Origin: Sphingobacterium sp. UBA7855
GTDB lineage: Bacteria; Bacteroidota; Bacteroidia; Sphingobacteriales; Sphingobacteriaceae
NCBI GenBank assembly: GCA_002500745.1
Contig: DLST01000017.1
Span: forward strand, 1-64,000
DNA: 64,000 bases
Direction of reading: 5' to 3'
Shown here in pieces: positions 15,812 through 24,365 of this stretch; position 1 is the stretch's first letter; the number at the start of each line of letters is the position of its first letter. The notes beneath the pieces were generated by a model. That model saw nothing but the letters and a program-made list of their open reading frames with translations. It did no database searches and had not been told where the DNA came from. The translations under genes and the position numbers were made by a program.

Positions 15812-18800
15812 TTATGGATTCGGATAGTTTGCTTTATAAATAACAGATAGCGGAGTCTTTTGGATAATTTGTCCATCATAGTTCAACAAATAAAAAGTAT
15901 AAATTGCCACCTGATCATTTGTAAAAGTCGATTTAATCCGCTCTATTTCTTCCAATGTGATGATATCCTTTATGTAGAAGCTAGTATACCATGGCACAAC
16001 CCATTGTGTCTGTTGATCATTGATAATTGTTCCCGCTAATGGACTCCATTCCGCATTACTAAATTCATCAAAAGAAGTACTCCTGAAAACCAGAGGCATA
16101 CCTGTCCCTTCATAATATAGCTCATATCCTGTATCGGTAAAAAGTTGCCCATTTTTATTTAAAATGAATGTCCTAAAGCCAACGTCATAGATATCATAGC
16201 CTGTAATCCTTACAAATATTGGACTACTGACATTACCGTTATAATCTTTAATCTTTAAATATATGGTGGTGTTTTCGGTATCTTCTGTCGTACTCAATTT
16301 AACTTCGGAAGATTCACTGTCTGTCCATTGAATTGACTGATTTTCTGTTTTTATCCCCCATTGATAAACAATCAAATCCCTATTATTTAATAGAAATTCA
16401 GCATACCCTGGTTCTGTATCAATACAATTAGCTTTAATCGTATAAAAACCAGGGTCACGTTTCACATTTGCTAAAACAAAACGCGGTATACCAACAGCAA
16501 CCCGAGTAGAAATTTCAGTTGTTCCAACCTTTGCTTTAATATCCACTATCCCCTTACCTACAGCAGTTAATATCCCACTAGAACTTATCGTGGCAATACT
16601 TGAGTTGGAGGTACTCCAAATAATTGAACCACTTAATGGGTTTATCACTTTATATTGGGTTCCAGTTTTAGCTAGTTTAGGACCATCAATACCCATTTTC
16701 AGTTGAGCGTACAACCAGCTAACTTCTTCGTCCGATAATGCAATATGCGAACCAGAGCTAATCTCACGAATTCTAAAATTCCCTCCAAAAGGAGTGCTAG
16801 TTGAAGTTGGTTTTGTCGTAAAAAGAGCGGCCGTGAGAGCATTTGTTCCTCCTCCGACTGCTAAAGCACTGGAAGTTGGAACAAATGGAATACTTTCAGA
16901 TGTACTTACAGCATAACTATATCTCCCCAGAATCGGCACCTTAGGAACAAATGGTTCATCGGCATTAAGACTTCTATTTGTTATGAATTGAGAGCTTGGA
17001 AAAGCATCAAAATTAAGACCACTATGCATATTTTTTTCATAAGAAAAAATGGTCCTTGTTACAGGGACTGTCCAAAGGAATTTTTTAATGAATTTAAAGT
17101 TGAGATTTGTTACACGGTTGCCAGCTGAAGTGCCCGGAAAAATTTCAAGAGTGCCTTTTATTGTACTCTTCCCGGGAACCAAAGATAACGCCCCCGCCCA
17201 AAAATCATTTAATACACTGCCGACAAAAAAGGCAGACATACCTCCAGTTATTATATTTGCAACATCCAATAGGTCAGTGCTAGCAGTGGCATTTGCAGTA
17301 AGGTAAGATGAAGGAATAGTTCCTTGGGCATAGCTACCATTAGCAAGTGCTATCATCCTAAATGCTCTATTGGGATCACCTTGCGGAAAGCCTAGAGTGT
17401 TTAATTCTTGCTGCCATAAATTATGATCTGTATTGTTTAAATTGCCACCAAAATCCACATAATTTACTAACATCTGGCGTGCAGCGGGAGAATGAACCTG
17501 CTTAAGCATATATTCAAGAGGCGTTCCAGTAGCCAGATTATAGATATTACCTAAGTTTAATTGATTTTCCAAGAAACTACCTATTCCATGTAATGCATAA
17601 AGTGCTCCGATTGGAATATTAGCTCCTAAATGTGGGGCATCATGACTGACATAGACCGAAGTTTGGTGGGTAAGATTTTGATTTTCCATTGTCTTAAGAG
17701 CATACCGAACAACAAGACCTCCCATACTTGATCCCATTACCACATTGCCTGAAGTACTTCCTGAAAGTTGCTTCTGACTATTTACCCATTGAATAACATC
17801 TTTCAATGTATTAGCATTTGCTTGAATATACTGTTCACTTTGTGCCCAGTCTACGTAAATAATATCATAATTAGCCTGAATGTCTGCACGAAGATATGGA
17901 TATGTATTATCCATTCTTTGGGACCCAAATTCATGTCCTAGAATAGGATCAAAACCTTCCACTATTATAAATGGGTCACGAATTTGGCCGTTCCTAGTCT
18001 TTACAAATACTCTTGCTGTTGTACTTACCCCCTTATAAGCCGCTCCCGTAAATATTTTTTTATAGGACGTTAGGTCGGGATCAGAAAATGTTCTCAGCGA
18101 CATGGCGGAACTTACCTGAATTGAAGAATGTGATACAAGTTGCTGTCCATCGGTTAACGTTACACGCATTTTTATTTCTTTGCGCCCACCAGAAGTAAAT
18201 GATGCTGACAAACTTCCCCCAACAGTTATTACTTTGTAGCCAGTACCGTAATCAATCTCTATTTTACTTACCGATAAATTAGAAAACCAGGTATTACTAT
18301 TTAATTTGAAGGTGAGTAAATTTGCTTTGAAAATACTATCATGAGGAGCAAAACCTACAACATATTTTGATGAATAGGGATTCTTCCAAACACCATTAAC
18401 TGTCTTATCAGAAACCTTACCATTAGAATAATTGATCAATTGATCTGAAATAGCATTTTCATTAATGTAGCTATATTGATAAGCCAATCCACCAAGTGAT
18501 ACAACATTATTGGTGCCAACACTTTGCTGGGATACAAGGATTTGACTGACATCCCCAAATGGTTTAGTTCCTACAGCAGAAGATCTAATAGTTCTTAAAA
18601 GATAACTGTAGATTTCTTTATCAACATAATTTTTATCATTAAGATCTGCACCCGTAAATTTATCCAAATCAGTTAAGTCGAAAGCATAATCTTTTAATAA
18701 TCCATTTGGAACCTTAGATTTATCCAAGGTTGAGAACATATTATTCAAATAATTTCGAACTTCAGGATTTTCTTCAACTCCTTGAGCGAAAATAGGATGC

Positions 18801-18856
18801 ACGTTGAAAATCAACGCAAGCAAAAAAGCTAGGATTTTGATCAAATTTCTCTTCAT
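15812..18856 (-). CDS. Large secreted alpha/beta hydrolase (PGAP1/lipase-like) with Ig-like domain
   Basis: The 1014-residue protein begins with a signal peptide cut after FNVHPIFA. An alpha/beta-hydrolase domain lies near residues 290-480: FIIVEGFDP, YDIIYVDWAQS, then the nucleophile elbow VMGSSMGGLVVRYAL (GxSxG, Ser near 377), and YVSHDAPHLGAN after it. This arrangement is that of PGAP1-like or triacylglycerol-lipase-like esterases. A bacterial Ig-like (BIG2) domain follows at about 720-800 (IIWSTSNSSIATISSSGILT). The end has beta-rich segments but no clear sorting domain. It is the first gene of a five-gene operon-like run down to 13799, with an operator copy 62 bp upstream. The substrate cannot be told from sequence. 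Confidence 0.75.
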   Translation of the reverse strand: MKRNLIKILAFLLALIFNVHPIFAQGVEENPEVRNYLNNMFSTLDKSKVPNGLLKDYAFDLTDLDKFTGADLNDKNYVDKEIYSYLLRTIRSSAVGTKPFGDVSQILVSQQSVGTNNVVSLGGLAYQYSYINENAISDQLINYSNGKVSDKTVNGVWKNPYSSKYVVGFAPHDSIFKANLLTFKLNSNTWFSNLSVSKIEIDYGTGYKVITVGGSLSASFTSGGRKEIKMRVTLTDGQQLVSHSSIQVSSAMSLRTFSDPDLTSYKKIFTGAAYKGVSTTARVFVKTRNGQIRDPFIIVEGFDPILGHEFGSQRMDNTYPYLRADIQANYDIIYVDWAQSEQYIQANANTLKDVIQWVNSQKQLSGSTSGNVVMGSSMGGLVVRYALKTMENQNLTHQTSVYVSHDAPHLGANIPIGALYALHGIGSFLENQLNLGNIYNLATGTPLEYMLKQVHSPAARQMLVNYVDFGGNLNNTDHNLWQQELNTLGFPQGDPNRAFRMIALANGSYAQGTIPSSYLTANATASTDLLDVANIITGGMSAFFVGSVLNDFWAGALSLVPGKSTIKGTLEIFPGTSAGNRVTNLNFKFIKKFLWTVPVTRTIFSYEKNMHSGLNFDAFPSSQFITNRSLNADEPFVPKVPILGRYSYAVSTSESIPFVPTSSALAVGGGTNALTAALFTTKPTSTSTPFGGNFRIREISSGSHIALSDEEVSWLYAQLKMGIDGPKLAKTGTQYKVINPLSGSIIWSTSNSSIATISSSGILTAVGKGIVDIKAKVGTTEISTRVAVGIPRFVLANVKRDPGFYTIKANCIDTEPGYAEFLLNNRDLIVYQWGIKTENQSIQWTDSESSEVKLSTTEDTENTTIYLKIKDYNGNVSSPIFVRITGYDIYDVGFRTFILNKNGQLFTDTGYELYYEGTGMPLVFRSTSFDEFSNAEWSPLAGTIINDQQTQWVVPWYTSFYIKDIITLEEIERIKSTFTNDQVAIYTFYLLNYDGQIIQKTPLSVIYKANYPNP

Positions 18857-18918
18857 GTTGTTTCATATTTGGCTAAACTTCCGAAAAACTACATCAAATT
18901 CACCAAATAAATAAATAA

Positions 18919-18941
18919 TCTCGACCAACTCAATTTTGACC
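18919..18941 (-). promoter_or_regulatory. LytTR-like operator, copy 6 (hydrolase operon)
   Basis: On the minus strand it reads GGTCAAA, ATTG, AGTT, GGTCGAGA, with TAGTTTTT at 18884-18891, 28 bp on. The predicted start site is about 20 nt before the ATG at 18856. Confidence 0.7.
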
Positions 18942-19026
18942 CATACGAAACACCCAATCTACACGATGTTATATTTTATGTTCATTAATTAAGGTTATAA
19001 AATGGCATTATTCTACATAAAATAAA

Positions 19027-19057
19027 AAACCACCATTAAATAAACTAATGGTGGTTT
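19027..19057 (-). terminator. Terminator of the C10 protease operon
   Basis: AAACCACCATTA (19027-19038) pairs perfectly with 19046-19057 over a 7-nt loop. On the minus strand it is followed by a run of T. It lies 40 bp after the end of the lipoprotein gene. Confidence 0.85.
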
Positions 19058-19096
19058 ACCTAAAACCCTAACTATGAAATTTAATTTTGGGAAGTC

Positions 19097-19588
19097 CTAT
19101 TCCGACAACGGAGTTAGTTTAACAGAAATAGGACGTCCAAGTTGACCTTTTGAAATCTCCTTTCCATTCACCAATAATTGTGAATAACCTTTATAGGAAT
19201 CGGTGCTTTCTATTTTTAATTTTATTGAAACTTCCAAGTATCCCTTTACCACTAATATACTTTCAGCATAACCGTCACTTTGCGGAGTAAGATTTCCAAA
19301 GACTTTTAATATTTTCTGTTTAGGCACTTCCCAATCGATAATTTGCATATTTTTGGGGATATCAAGATTAGAATGGTTTTGAATTTCCCGATTGCCTGAT
19401 TTATCAACATAATATAAATCCAGATCATTGAGCGCTTTTGCCCCTTCGTTTAACTCAAAAATATTGTTACTATCTTCGTTAGTCAAGTTTAATAATACTT
19501 GGCTCTCAACATTCATACAACATTTTTCCTCCTTCTTTTCACAAGAAAATAAAGTAAATAGTATCAATAGTAATCCTAATTTGTACAT
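19097..19588 (-). CDS. Lipoprotein encoded directly after the C10 protease, candidate inhibitor
   Basis: The start at 19588 gives MYKLGLLLILFTLFSCEKKEEKCC, a clean lipoprotein signal. The longer frame would overlap the protease and lose it. The mature part of about 145 residues is beta-rich (for example LYYVDKSGNREIQ, ILVVKGYLEVSIKLKI) and has an extra Cys pair next to the lipid Cys. It starts 7 bp after the stop of the C10 protease, so it is co-expressed with it. In Streptococcus pyogenes and Bacteroides fragilis, C10 proteases are encoded beside small inhibitors that protect the producer. Position and size fit such a role here, but I see no recognisable inhibitor motif. Confidence 0.65.
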   Translation of the reverse strand: MYKLGLLLILFTLFSCEKKEEKCCMNVESQVLLNLTNEDSNNIFELNEGAKALNDLDLYYVDKSGNREIQNHSNLDIPKNMQIIDWEVPKQKILKVFGNLTPQSDGYAESILVVKGYLEVSIKLKIESTDSYKGYSQLLVNGKEISKGQLGRPISVKLTPLSE

Positions 19589-19595
19589 ATTGTCG

Positions 19596-20870
19596 TTATT
19601 TTTTAATTGAATAAACCATACCTCTTTTATATTGGAAATTATAACCTCCGCCTGCATCAGCACTAGCGAACCCAAACCATCCATTGTTTGAACCTCCCCA
19701 ACCCCAGTTCATATGAAAGTACAGGAAGGAAGCACCACCTGTCCATGTACCATCAGGATTTTGCTCACCACAGCTTGTACCACCACGAACACCATCTGCT
19801 ACCCAGACATGGCCTCCTTTAAATGTATGAAAAATAAAGCCGCTTTTATCCTTATATCCACTTAAGATTACTGGACGATTGGTTTGAATTTCACTTTTTA
19901 CGGTATTATAATTAAAGTCAGTTGCTGTCGCTGTGACTGAATAGCCGAAAGTATTTTCTAAGGCGTATGGAATATCATTTAGATTAGAAGCAGCACCTGT
20001 GCCATCACAATCCGGTTGTGAATCTACAGAATTGGCTACGTCTCTCATTAACTTAGAGATTTCATTAGCTCCTGATGAAACATCTAAATAACTTGAAACT
20101 GCATTTGGCATAATACTATAATTATATGAAGCAGGATATTGATGATATCTCATCACCTGGGACATTGCTGTAGCTACACAGCCTGTATACTCTTTTCCAT
20201 TACAAGAGTAAGGGGTACAAGACATATCAGGCATTAAATTGTTATAGCCGCCAGATTGATTCCAAGTTGTCTGCAAAAGTGGACCTTTTTCAAATCCCGT
20301 TGGTTCACATCCTCCTGCCGGAGGGAAAAATCCAGCGACTTTTTCAATAGATGCTCTTTTTACATTAACTGTTGGAACTTCCCCTCCTAAAAGCTTGACA
20401 TAATTCCCCTTTTTCAAAAGGTTTTCTCCATTCACATTTTCTCTTGTGCATGATTTTAACTCTTCTATCTGAAGTTTATTTTCATATAACCATGCTTCCG
20501 TTGCGGCTGGTAAAGTATCGGAGGGAAAGTTTGTCTCATCGGAATATGCTAATACCGGATTAGCCCGACGATCTGCAGCCAAAATGATAAATCCCCCCTT
20601 CCCGTAATTAAAAACACGCATTAATGGCGTCCCATTTTCCGATAGAATTTCCTTTTTTAAAGTGGCATTGGTATTTCCAATCTTGGATTTAGTAGACGCC
20701 TTTTTATTAGCATCTCCTAAAATAAAATAATGCAGAGAATCTGCGACTTTAATACTTTCACCCAATGGTATGTAATACTCGTCCCTGTTTAATGCATCAG
20801 CTTCGATTCCTTGATTCTTACATGAGACTAGGAAAAGACCGCCCAAAAATAAAATAAATAGCTTCTTCAT
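19596..20870 (-). CDS. C10 (streptopain-type) cysteine protease, lipoprotein
   Basis: The 424-residue protein has lipobox FLVSCKN, a pro-domain to about residue 190 and a papain-fold catalytic domain. The catalytic Cys lies in YTGCVATAMSQVMRYHQYP (about residue 227) and the His in FKGGHVWVADG (about residue 355). The conserved NWGWGGSNNGWF loop near the end is that of SpeB-like C10 enzymes. The pro-domain segment GGFIILAADRRANPVLAYSDE matches family pro-domains that block the active site. It is the first gene of an operon with a lipoprotein, with an operator copy and a good -7 box (TACTTTTG) 27-84 bp upstream. It should be exported, lipid-anchored and self-activating. Confidence 0.92.
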   Translation of the reverse strand: MKKLFILFLGGLFLVSCKNQGIEADALNRDEYYIPLGESIKVADSLHYFILGDANKKASTKSKIGNTNATLKKEILSENGTPLMRVFNYGKGGFIILAADRRANPVLAYSDETNFPSDTLPAATEAWLYENKLQIEELKSCTRENVNGENLLKKGNYVKLLGGEVPTVNVKRASIEKVAGFFPPAGGCEPTGFEKGPLLQTTWNQSGGYNNLMPDMSCTPYSCNGKEYTGCVATAMSQVMRYHQYPASYNYSIMPNAVSSYLDVSSGANEISKLMRDVANSVDSQPDCDGTGAASNLNDIPYALENTFGYSVTATATDFNYNTVKSEIQTNRPVILSGYKDKSGFIFHTFKGGHVWVADGVRGGTSCGEQNPDGTWTGGASFLYFHMNWGWGGSNNGWFGFASADAGGGYNFQYKRGMVYSIKK

Positions 20871-20931
20871 TTAGAATGATAAAAGTTAATATTGGCCAAA
20901 AGTATTTATATCAGAGAGTATCTAGAAAAAA

Positions 20932-20954
20932 TCTCGACGAACTGTATTTTGACC
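20932..20954 (-). promoter_or_regulatory. LytTR-like operator, copy 7 (C10 protease)
   Basis: On the minus strand it reads GGTCAAA, ATAC, AGTTCGTCGAGA, followed after 28 bp by TACTTTTG (20897-20904), the best match of all copies to the Bacteroidota -7 consensus TAnnTTTG. The remaining gene-free DNA to 21284 is AT-rich, and I see nothing more in it than a likely promoter for the gene at 21285. Confidence 0.72.
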
Positions 20955-21284
20955 TAGATAAAATGCATTATAAGCTAGATAACCTAACTATTGGATAATC
21001 CAAATCCGATTTTACCACCGATGATAAGTGATATAGAGCCGATATAAGATCAAAGAGATTATAACAGCTAAACCAAAAATTCAATGAGATGATACAATAT
21101 CACCGCATGCAAAAATAAAATTAGAGCCAGTGGTCACATATAACAACAAAGACGTCTTCTCCAGCCCCTTTCCGAGAGATTCTATTTACATGCAAATCAC
21201 TCCTAAATGAATATTATGCTATTGGATATAAAATTCAATTTATATAAGTTTGGCAATAACAAGTATACCAGATAGCTGATCTTC

Positions 21285-22328
21285 ATGAAATTCATTTTTT
21301 TTATCTGTTCATTATTAATGTCACAGGCTGCCTTCGGACAGAAAACAAGCGTTATCAACAATGAATCAACTCTTTTTACACTTGAAACTCCAAACGGTAA
21401 CATTGATTTTTTAGTCATTGATCCAGCTCCAAAAAGCAAAAAGCCTCTATTTTTGTTTTGTCAGGGATCGTTACCCATGCCTCTATACTTTAATTATAAA
21501 AAAGAAGGTTTAAGTCTTTTTGGGGGAGGATTAACCAACTTTAACTACGAGGATATCATAAAATTGTACCATCTCATCGTCATTTCCATGTCAGAAACGC
21601 CTGTTATCGTCGATGAATCGCAGCTTAATGATTCCTATTGGTATTATGGCGACTCTAAAGATAAAAATATCCCTAGTAGAGCTTATCAAGAAGCAGACTA
21701 TCTCGATAATTATGTGAATCGAGCAGTTTCCGTATTAGATTACCTGAGCAAACAACCTTGGGTAGATAATTCGCAATTAACAGTATTTGGACACTCCCAA
21801 GGAGGACATGTAGCCGCCAAACTAGCCAATAAATATAAAAAAGTCAGCAAACTGGGTTTATCAGGGACAAATTTGTTTGGGCGGATAGACCAAGATATAC
21901 GGCAAGCAAAGCGCGATGTCCAAAAAGGAAAAATTACCTGGCAACAAGCCTCTCAAAAAATTGAACAAACCTATGCGTTTTATAAAGATGCCAACAACCC
22001 GGAGAAATTAAAAAACAATCCCAATTTGCGCTCCTGGAAGTCATTTTCACAACCTGTTATTGATGAGCTATTGGGATTTGACTACCCAATCTATCTGGTC
22101 TCCGGCACAGAAGACATTGTAGCTGAATTAAATGATCTAGCACCACTCTATTTTATAAGAAATCACAAAAACAACCTGACGATAAAAAGATATTACAATC
22201 TAGAGCATAATTATTTTGAAGTTCAGAATGATGGTAGGCCCGATTACAAAAAACCACATTGGAAGGACGTCATGACAGACTTTCTAGCTTGGACATTAGA
22301 GCAAAAAACAACAGCGAACAGCAATTAA
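21285..22328 (+). CDS. Secreted alpha/beta hydrolase
   Basis: The signal peptide (MKFIFFICSLLMSQAAFG) precedes a 330-residue alpha/beta-hydrolase. The nucleophile elbow is TVFGHSQGGHVAAKLA (GxSxG, Ser near 163). A likely acid Asp lies in LVSGTEDIVAELND and a His in YNLEHNYFE near the end. The order Ser-Asp-His and the cap region YAFYKDANNPEKLKNNPN suggest a prolyl-oligopeptidase-like or esterase-type enzyme, acting in the periplasm. It is followed 12 bp later by a GNAT gene, so the two probably share a transcript. The substrate is unknown. Confidence 0.75.
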   Translation: MKFIFFICSLLMSQAAFGQKTSVINNESTLFTLETPNGNIDFLVIDPAPKSKKPLFLFCQGSLPMPLYFNYKKEGLSLFGGGLTNFNYEDIIKLYHLIVISMSETPVIVDESQLNDSYWYYGDSKDKNIPSRAYQEADYLDNYVNRAVSVLDYLSKQPWVDNSQLTVFGHSQGGHVAAKLANKYKKVSKLGLSGTNLFGRIDQDIRQAKRDVQKGKITWQQASQKIEQTYAFYKDANNPEKLKNNPNLRSWKSFSQPVIDELLGFDYPIYLVSGTEDIVAELNDLAPLYFIRNHKNNLTIKRYYNLEHNYFEVQNDGRPDYKKPHWKDVMTDFLAWTLEQKTTANSN

Positions 22329-22340
22329 ACAATAAAATCC

Positions 22341-22844
22341 ATGAATCAATTAAAATTTCGCAACGCCGAACAACAAGATTTACCTTACATCGTAGAGATA
22401 TACAATTCAACAATTGCCTCTCGTATGGTCACAGCAGATACCGAACCTGTATCTGTTGCGAGTAGACAAAAATGGTTTGATGAACACAGCGCTTTGAAAA
22501 GACCTTTATGGATGGTGGAAGATGAAAATAATCAACTCATTGGCTGGGTCAGTTTCCAATCGTTCTATGGTCGTCCGGCTTATGATGCCACAGTAGAAAT
22601 CAGTATCTATTTGAATGAACAACACCGAGGCCGAGGATTGGGTAAACAGATTCTACAATATTGCATAGACAAAGCAGCGGATTTCGGCGTACACACCTTG
22701 TTGGGATTTATCTTCGCGCACAATCTTGCCAGCATCGCGTTGTTTGAGAAAATGGGATTCGAGGAATGGGCCAATTTACCCAATATTGCAACGCTCGATC
22801 AGGAAGAGCGAAGCTTAAAGATACTGGGAATAAGGATTAAGTAG
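22341..22844 (+). CDS. GNAT acetyltransferase, phosphinothricin-acetyltransferase-like
   Basis: The 167-residue protein has a full GNAT fold. The start LKFRNAEQQDLPYIVEIYNS and the early IASRMVTADTEPVS are typical of the PAT/YncA branch, which acetylates amino acids such as phosphinothricin or methionine sulfone. The acetyl-CoA loop is QHRGRGLGKQIL (about residues 92-103), and the SIALFEKMGF motif is near 130. The length matches the family. It follows the hydrolase gene at 12 bp. Confidence 0.82.
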   Translation: MNQLKFRNAEQQDLPYIVEIYNSTIASRMVTADTEPVSVASRQKWFDEHSALKRPLWMVEDENNQLIGWVSFQSFYGRPAYDATVEISIYLNEQHRGRGLGKQILQYCIDKAADFGVHTLLGFIFAHNLASIALFEKMGFEEWANLPNIATLDQEERSLKILGIRIK

Positions 22845-22928
22845 ACAATGTCCTACAAGTAAAAGCCATTACTTAAAATAAATGGTTAACTTAAGGCTTA
22901 AACAACATAAGATTTATAATCCTGTCAT

Positions 22929-23369
22929 ATGAAACGCTCAATCCAAATCTCTCTGCTGGCGATCGCTCAACTACTCTTCCTTTCCAGCCCTTTGTTGGCC
23001 CAAAACCCTGAACGGACAAAAACCGTCACAATCGCAAGCGATTCGGCGTATACCAAAATCATACAAGCGCTTCAAGATGGCGGGTATTTTATTTCACAAT
23101 TGGATCGATCCTCTGGATTCGTTCAGACCAGTGCTTACTTTGAAAACAAGAAGCTGCTTAGCAATAAAGAAGGTGAAAAAATAATTACAAATTTTTTGAT
23201 AACCCCGTTAAAAGGGGGCAGTTCAAAGATAGTCCTCAATATATTTCTAATAGAACGTCGTAGGGGAGGTAGTTCTGAATCACCAAATTATTATGATCTG
23301 GATAAGGGAATTATTCGAGATAATAAATTTTACCAGCAGATTTGGGACAAAATATTACCAATTCTATAA
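22929..23369 (+). CDS. Secreted protein of unknown function
   Basis: The 146-residue protein has a signal peptide ending LLFLSSPLLAQ. The mature part looks like a small alpha/beta domain: helix SDSAYTKIIQALQDGGYF, then strands FVQTSAYFENK and SKIVLNIFLIERR. This pattern resembles small periplasmic beta-sheet domains, but I cannot assign it. It stands alone with its own start and a terminator on the far side of the convergent stress-protein gene. Confidence 0.6.
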   Translation: MKRSIQISLLAIAQLLFLSSPLLAQNPERTKTVTIASDSAYTKIIQALQDGGYFISQLDRSSGFVQTSAYFENKKLLSNKEGEKIITNFLITPLKGGSSKIVLNIFLIERRRGGSSESPNYYDLDKGIIRDNKFYQQIWDKILPIL

Positions 23370-23387
23370 TATACCAAACTAAAATAA

Positions 23388-23415
23388 GGCCCTCTGAACT
23401 TAGTTCTGCAGGGCC
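23388..23415 (-). terminator. Terminator of the universal stress protein gene
   Basis: GGCCCT and GAACT pair with AGTTC and AGGGCC. The minus strand continues into a T-rich run. It lies between the convergent genes 22929-23369 and 23431-24249. Confidence 0.65.
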
Positions 23416-23430
23416 AATGGTGTTAAAAGA

Positions 23431-24249
23431 TTAAATCGAAATCGTCAGCAATGGAATATCCAACCCCGATGCCATCATACGAGTCTTACTTCGATGGGTC
23501 AATGAACTCCAAAAACCATACTTATAGGGAATCATAACCAGCAGATCCGTATTGCTTTCTTTAACTTCGTCACGAATGGCTTTTACAACCTCATTGGAGG
23601 TTACATTTTTGTAGTAATAACTTACAATTCCCATCACATCGTTGATGGCCTCCCGTGTTTCCCTTCCTTTTTCTTCATTCAGCTGCTCAACGGTCTTACG
23701 AATATTGAGTACCTCCAGTACTGCCCCAAAATCACTCGCAAAATCCTTCACTTTTTCTAAAATTTCTTTTTGCACACCACGAACGACATCACAGGCAAAA
23801 AGAATATGCTGAAGGCCAGTAAATTTTGCACCTAGAGGAACTGAAAGGATTGGTATTTTTAATTTGCTAATAGCTGCAGTTGTTGTATTACCAAGCATAT
23901 CCTGATCAAAAGAACGTTTAGCCATACCCATCACTAACAAATCGGCCCCCGTCTTTTCGATACATTTGGTCATTTGATCGTAAAATAGACCTGCAGCAAG
24001 ATATGGAATAGCCACAACACCACTCTGAGTTGTAATAGCATCTGCTTTATGCTGTAGAATCTTGCTTTGATGTTCAACTATTTTAAACATAGAATCGGGA
24101 GAAAGCCGAGCGTTCATCGCATGAATGGAAGGATTTTGAAGGGAAAATAAAACGAGTTCATACTCTTTTCCAGCAAATACTTCCATAATAAATTTTAAGG
24201 CATGCTCTGCCTCCTCAGCATAATCTGTAGCAACAATAATCCGCTTCAT
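23431..24249 (-). CDS. Universal stress protein (tandem UspA domains)
   Basis: The ATG at 24249 (MKRIIVATDYAEEAEHALKF) is preferred over a TTG three codons upstream. Two UspA-type domains are present. The first spans about residues 1-140 and includes VMGMAKRSFDQDMLGNTTTAAI, with the G-rich nucleotide-loop region. The second, about 148-272, is more degenerate but retains ADLLVMIP-like and THRSKTRMMASGLDIPLL segments. The length of 272 residues is standard for tandem Usp proteins. It probably acts in the cytoplasm during stress. It is monocistronic. Confidence 0.85.
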   Translation of the reverse strand: MKRIIVATDYAEEAEHALKFIMEVFAGKEYELVLFSLQNPSIHAMNARLSPDSMFKIVEHQSKILQHKADAITTQSGVVAIPYLAAGLFYDQMTKCIEKTGADLLVMGMAKRSFDQDMLGNTTTAAISKLKIPILSVPLGAKFTGLQHILFACDVVRGVQKEILEKVKDFASDFGAVLEVLNIRKTVEQLNEEKGRETREAINDVMGIVSYYYKNVTSNEVVKAIRDEVKESNTDLLVMIPYKYGFWSSLTHRSKTRMMASGLDIPLLTISI

Positions 24250-24365
24250 ATCATCCAATTTTAAATGAAAAAAAATTCCCTTTTATGATCTTCAAGTTAC
24301 CGAAAAATAATAAATCAATCAAACGGATTATTGTCGAAACAGCGTCAATTTTCTCCCGACACTTC

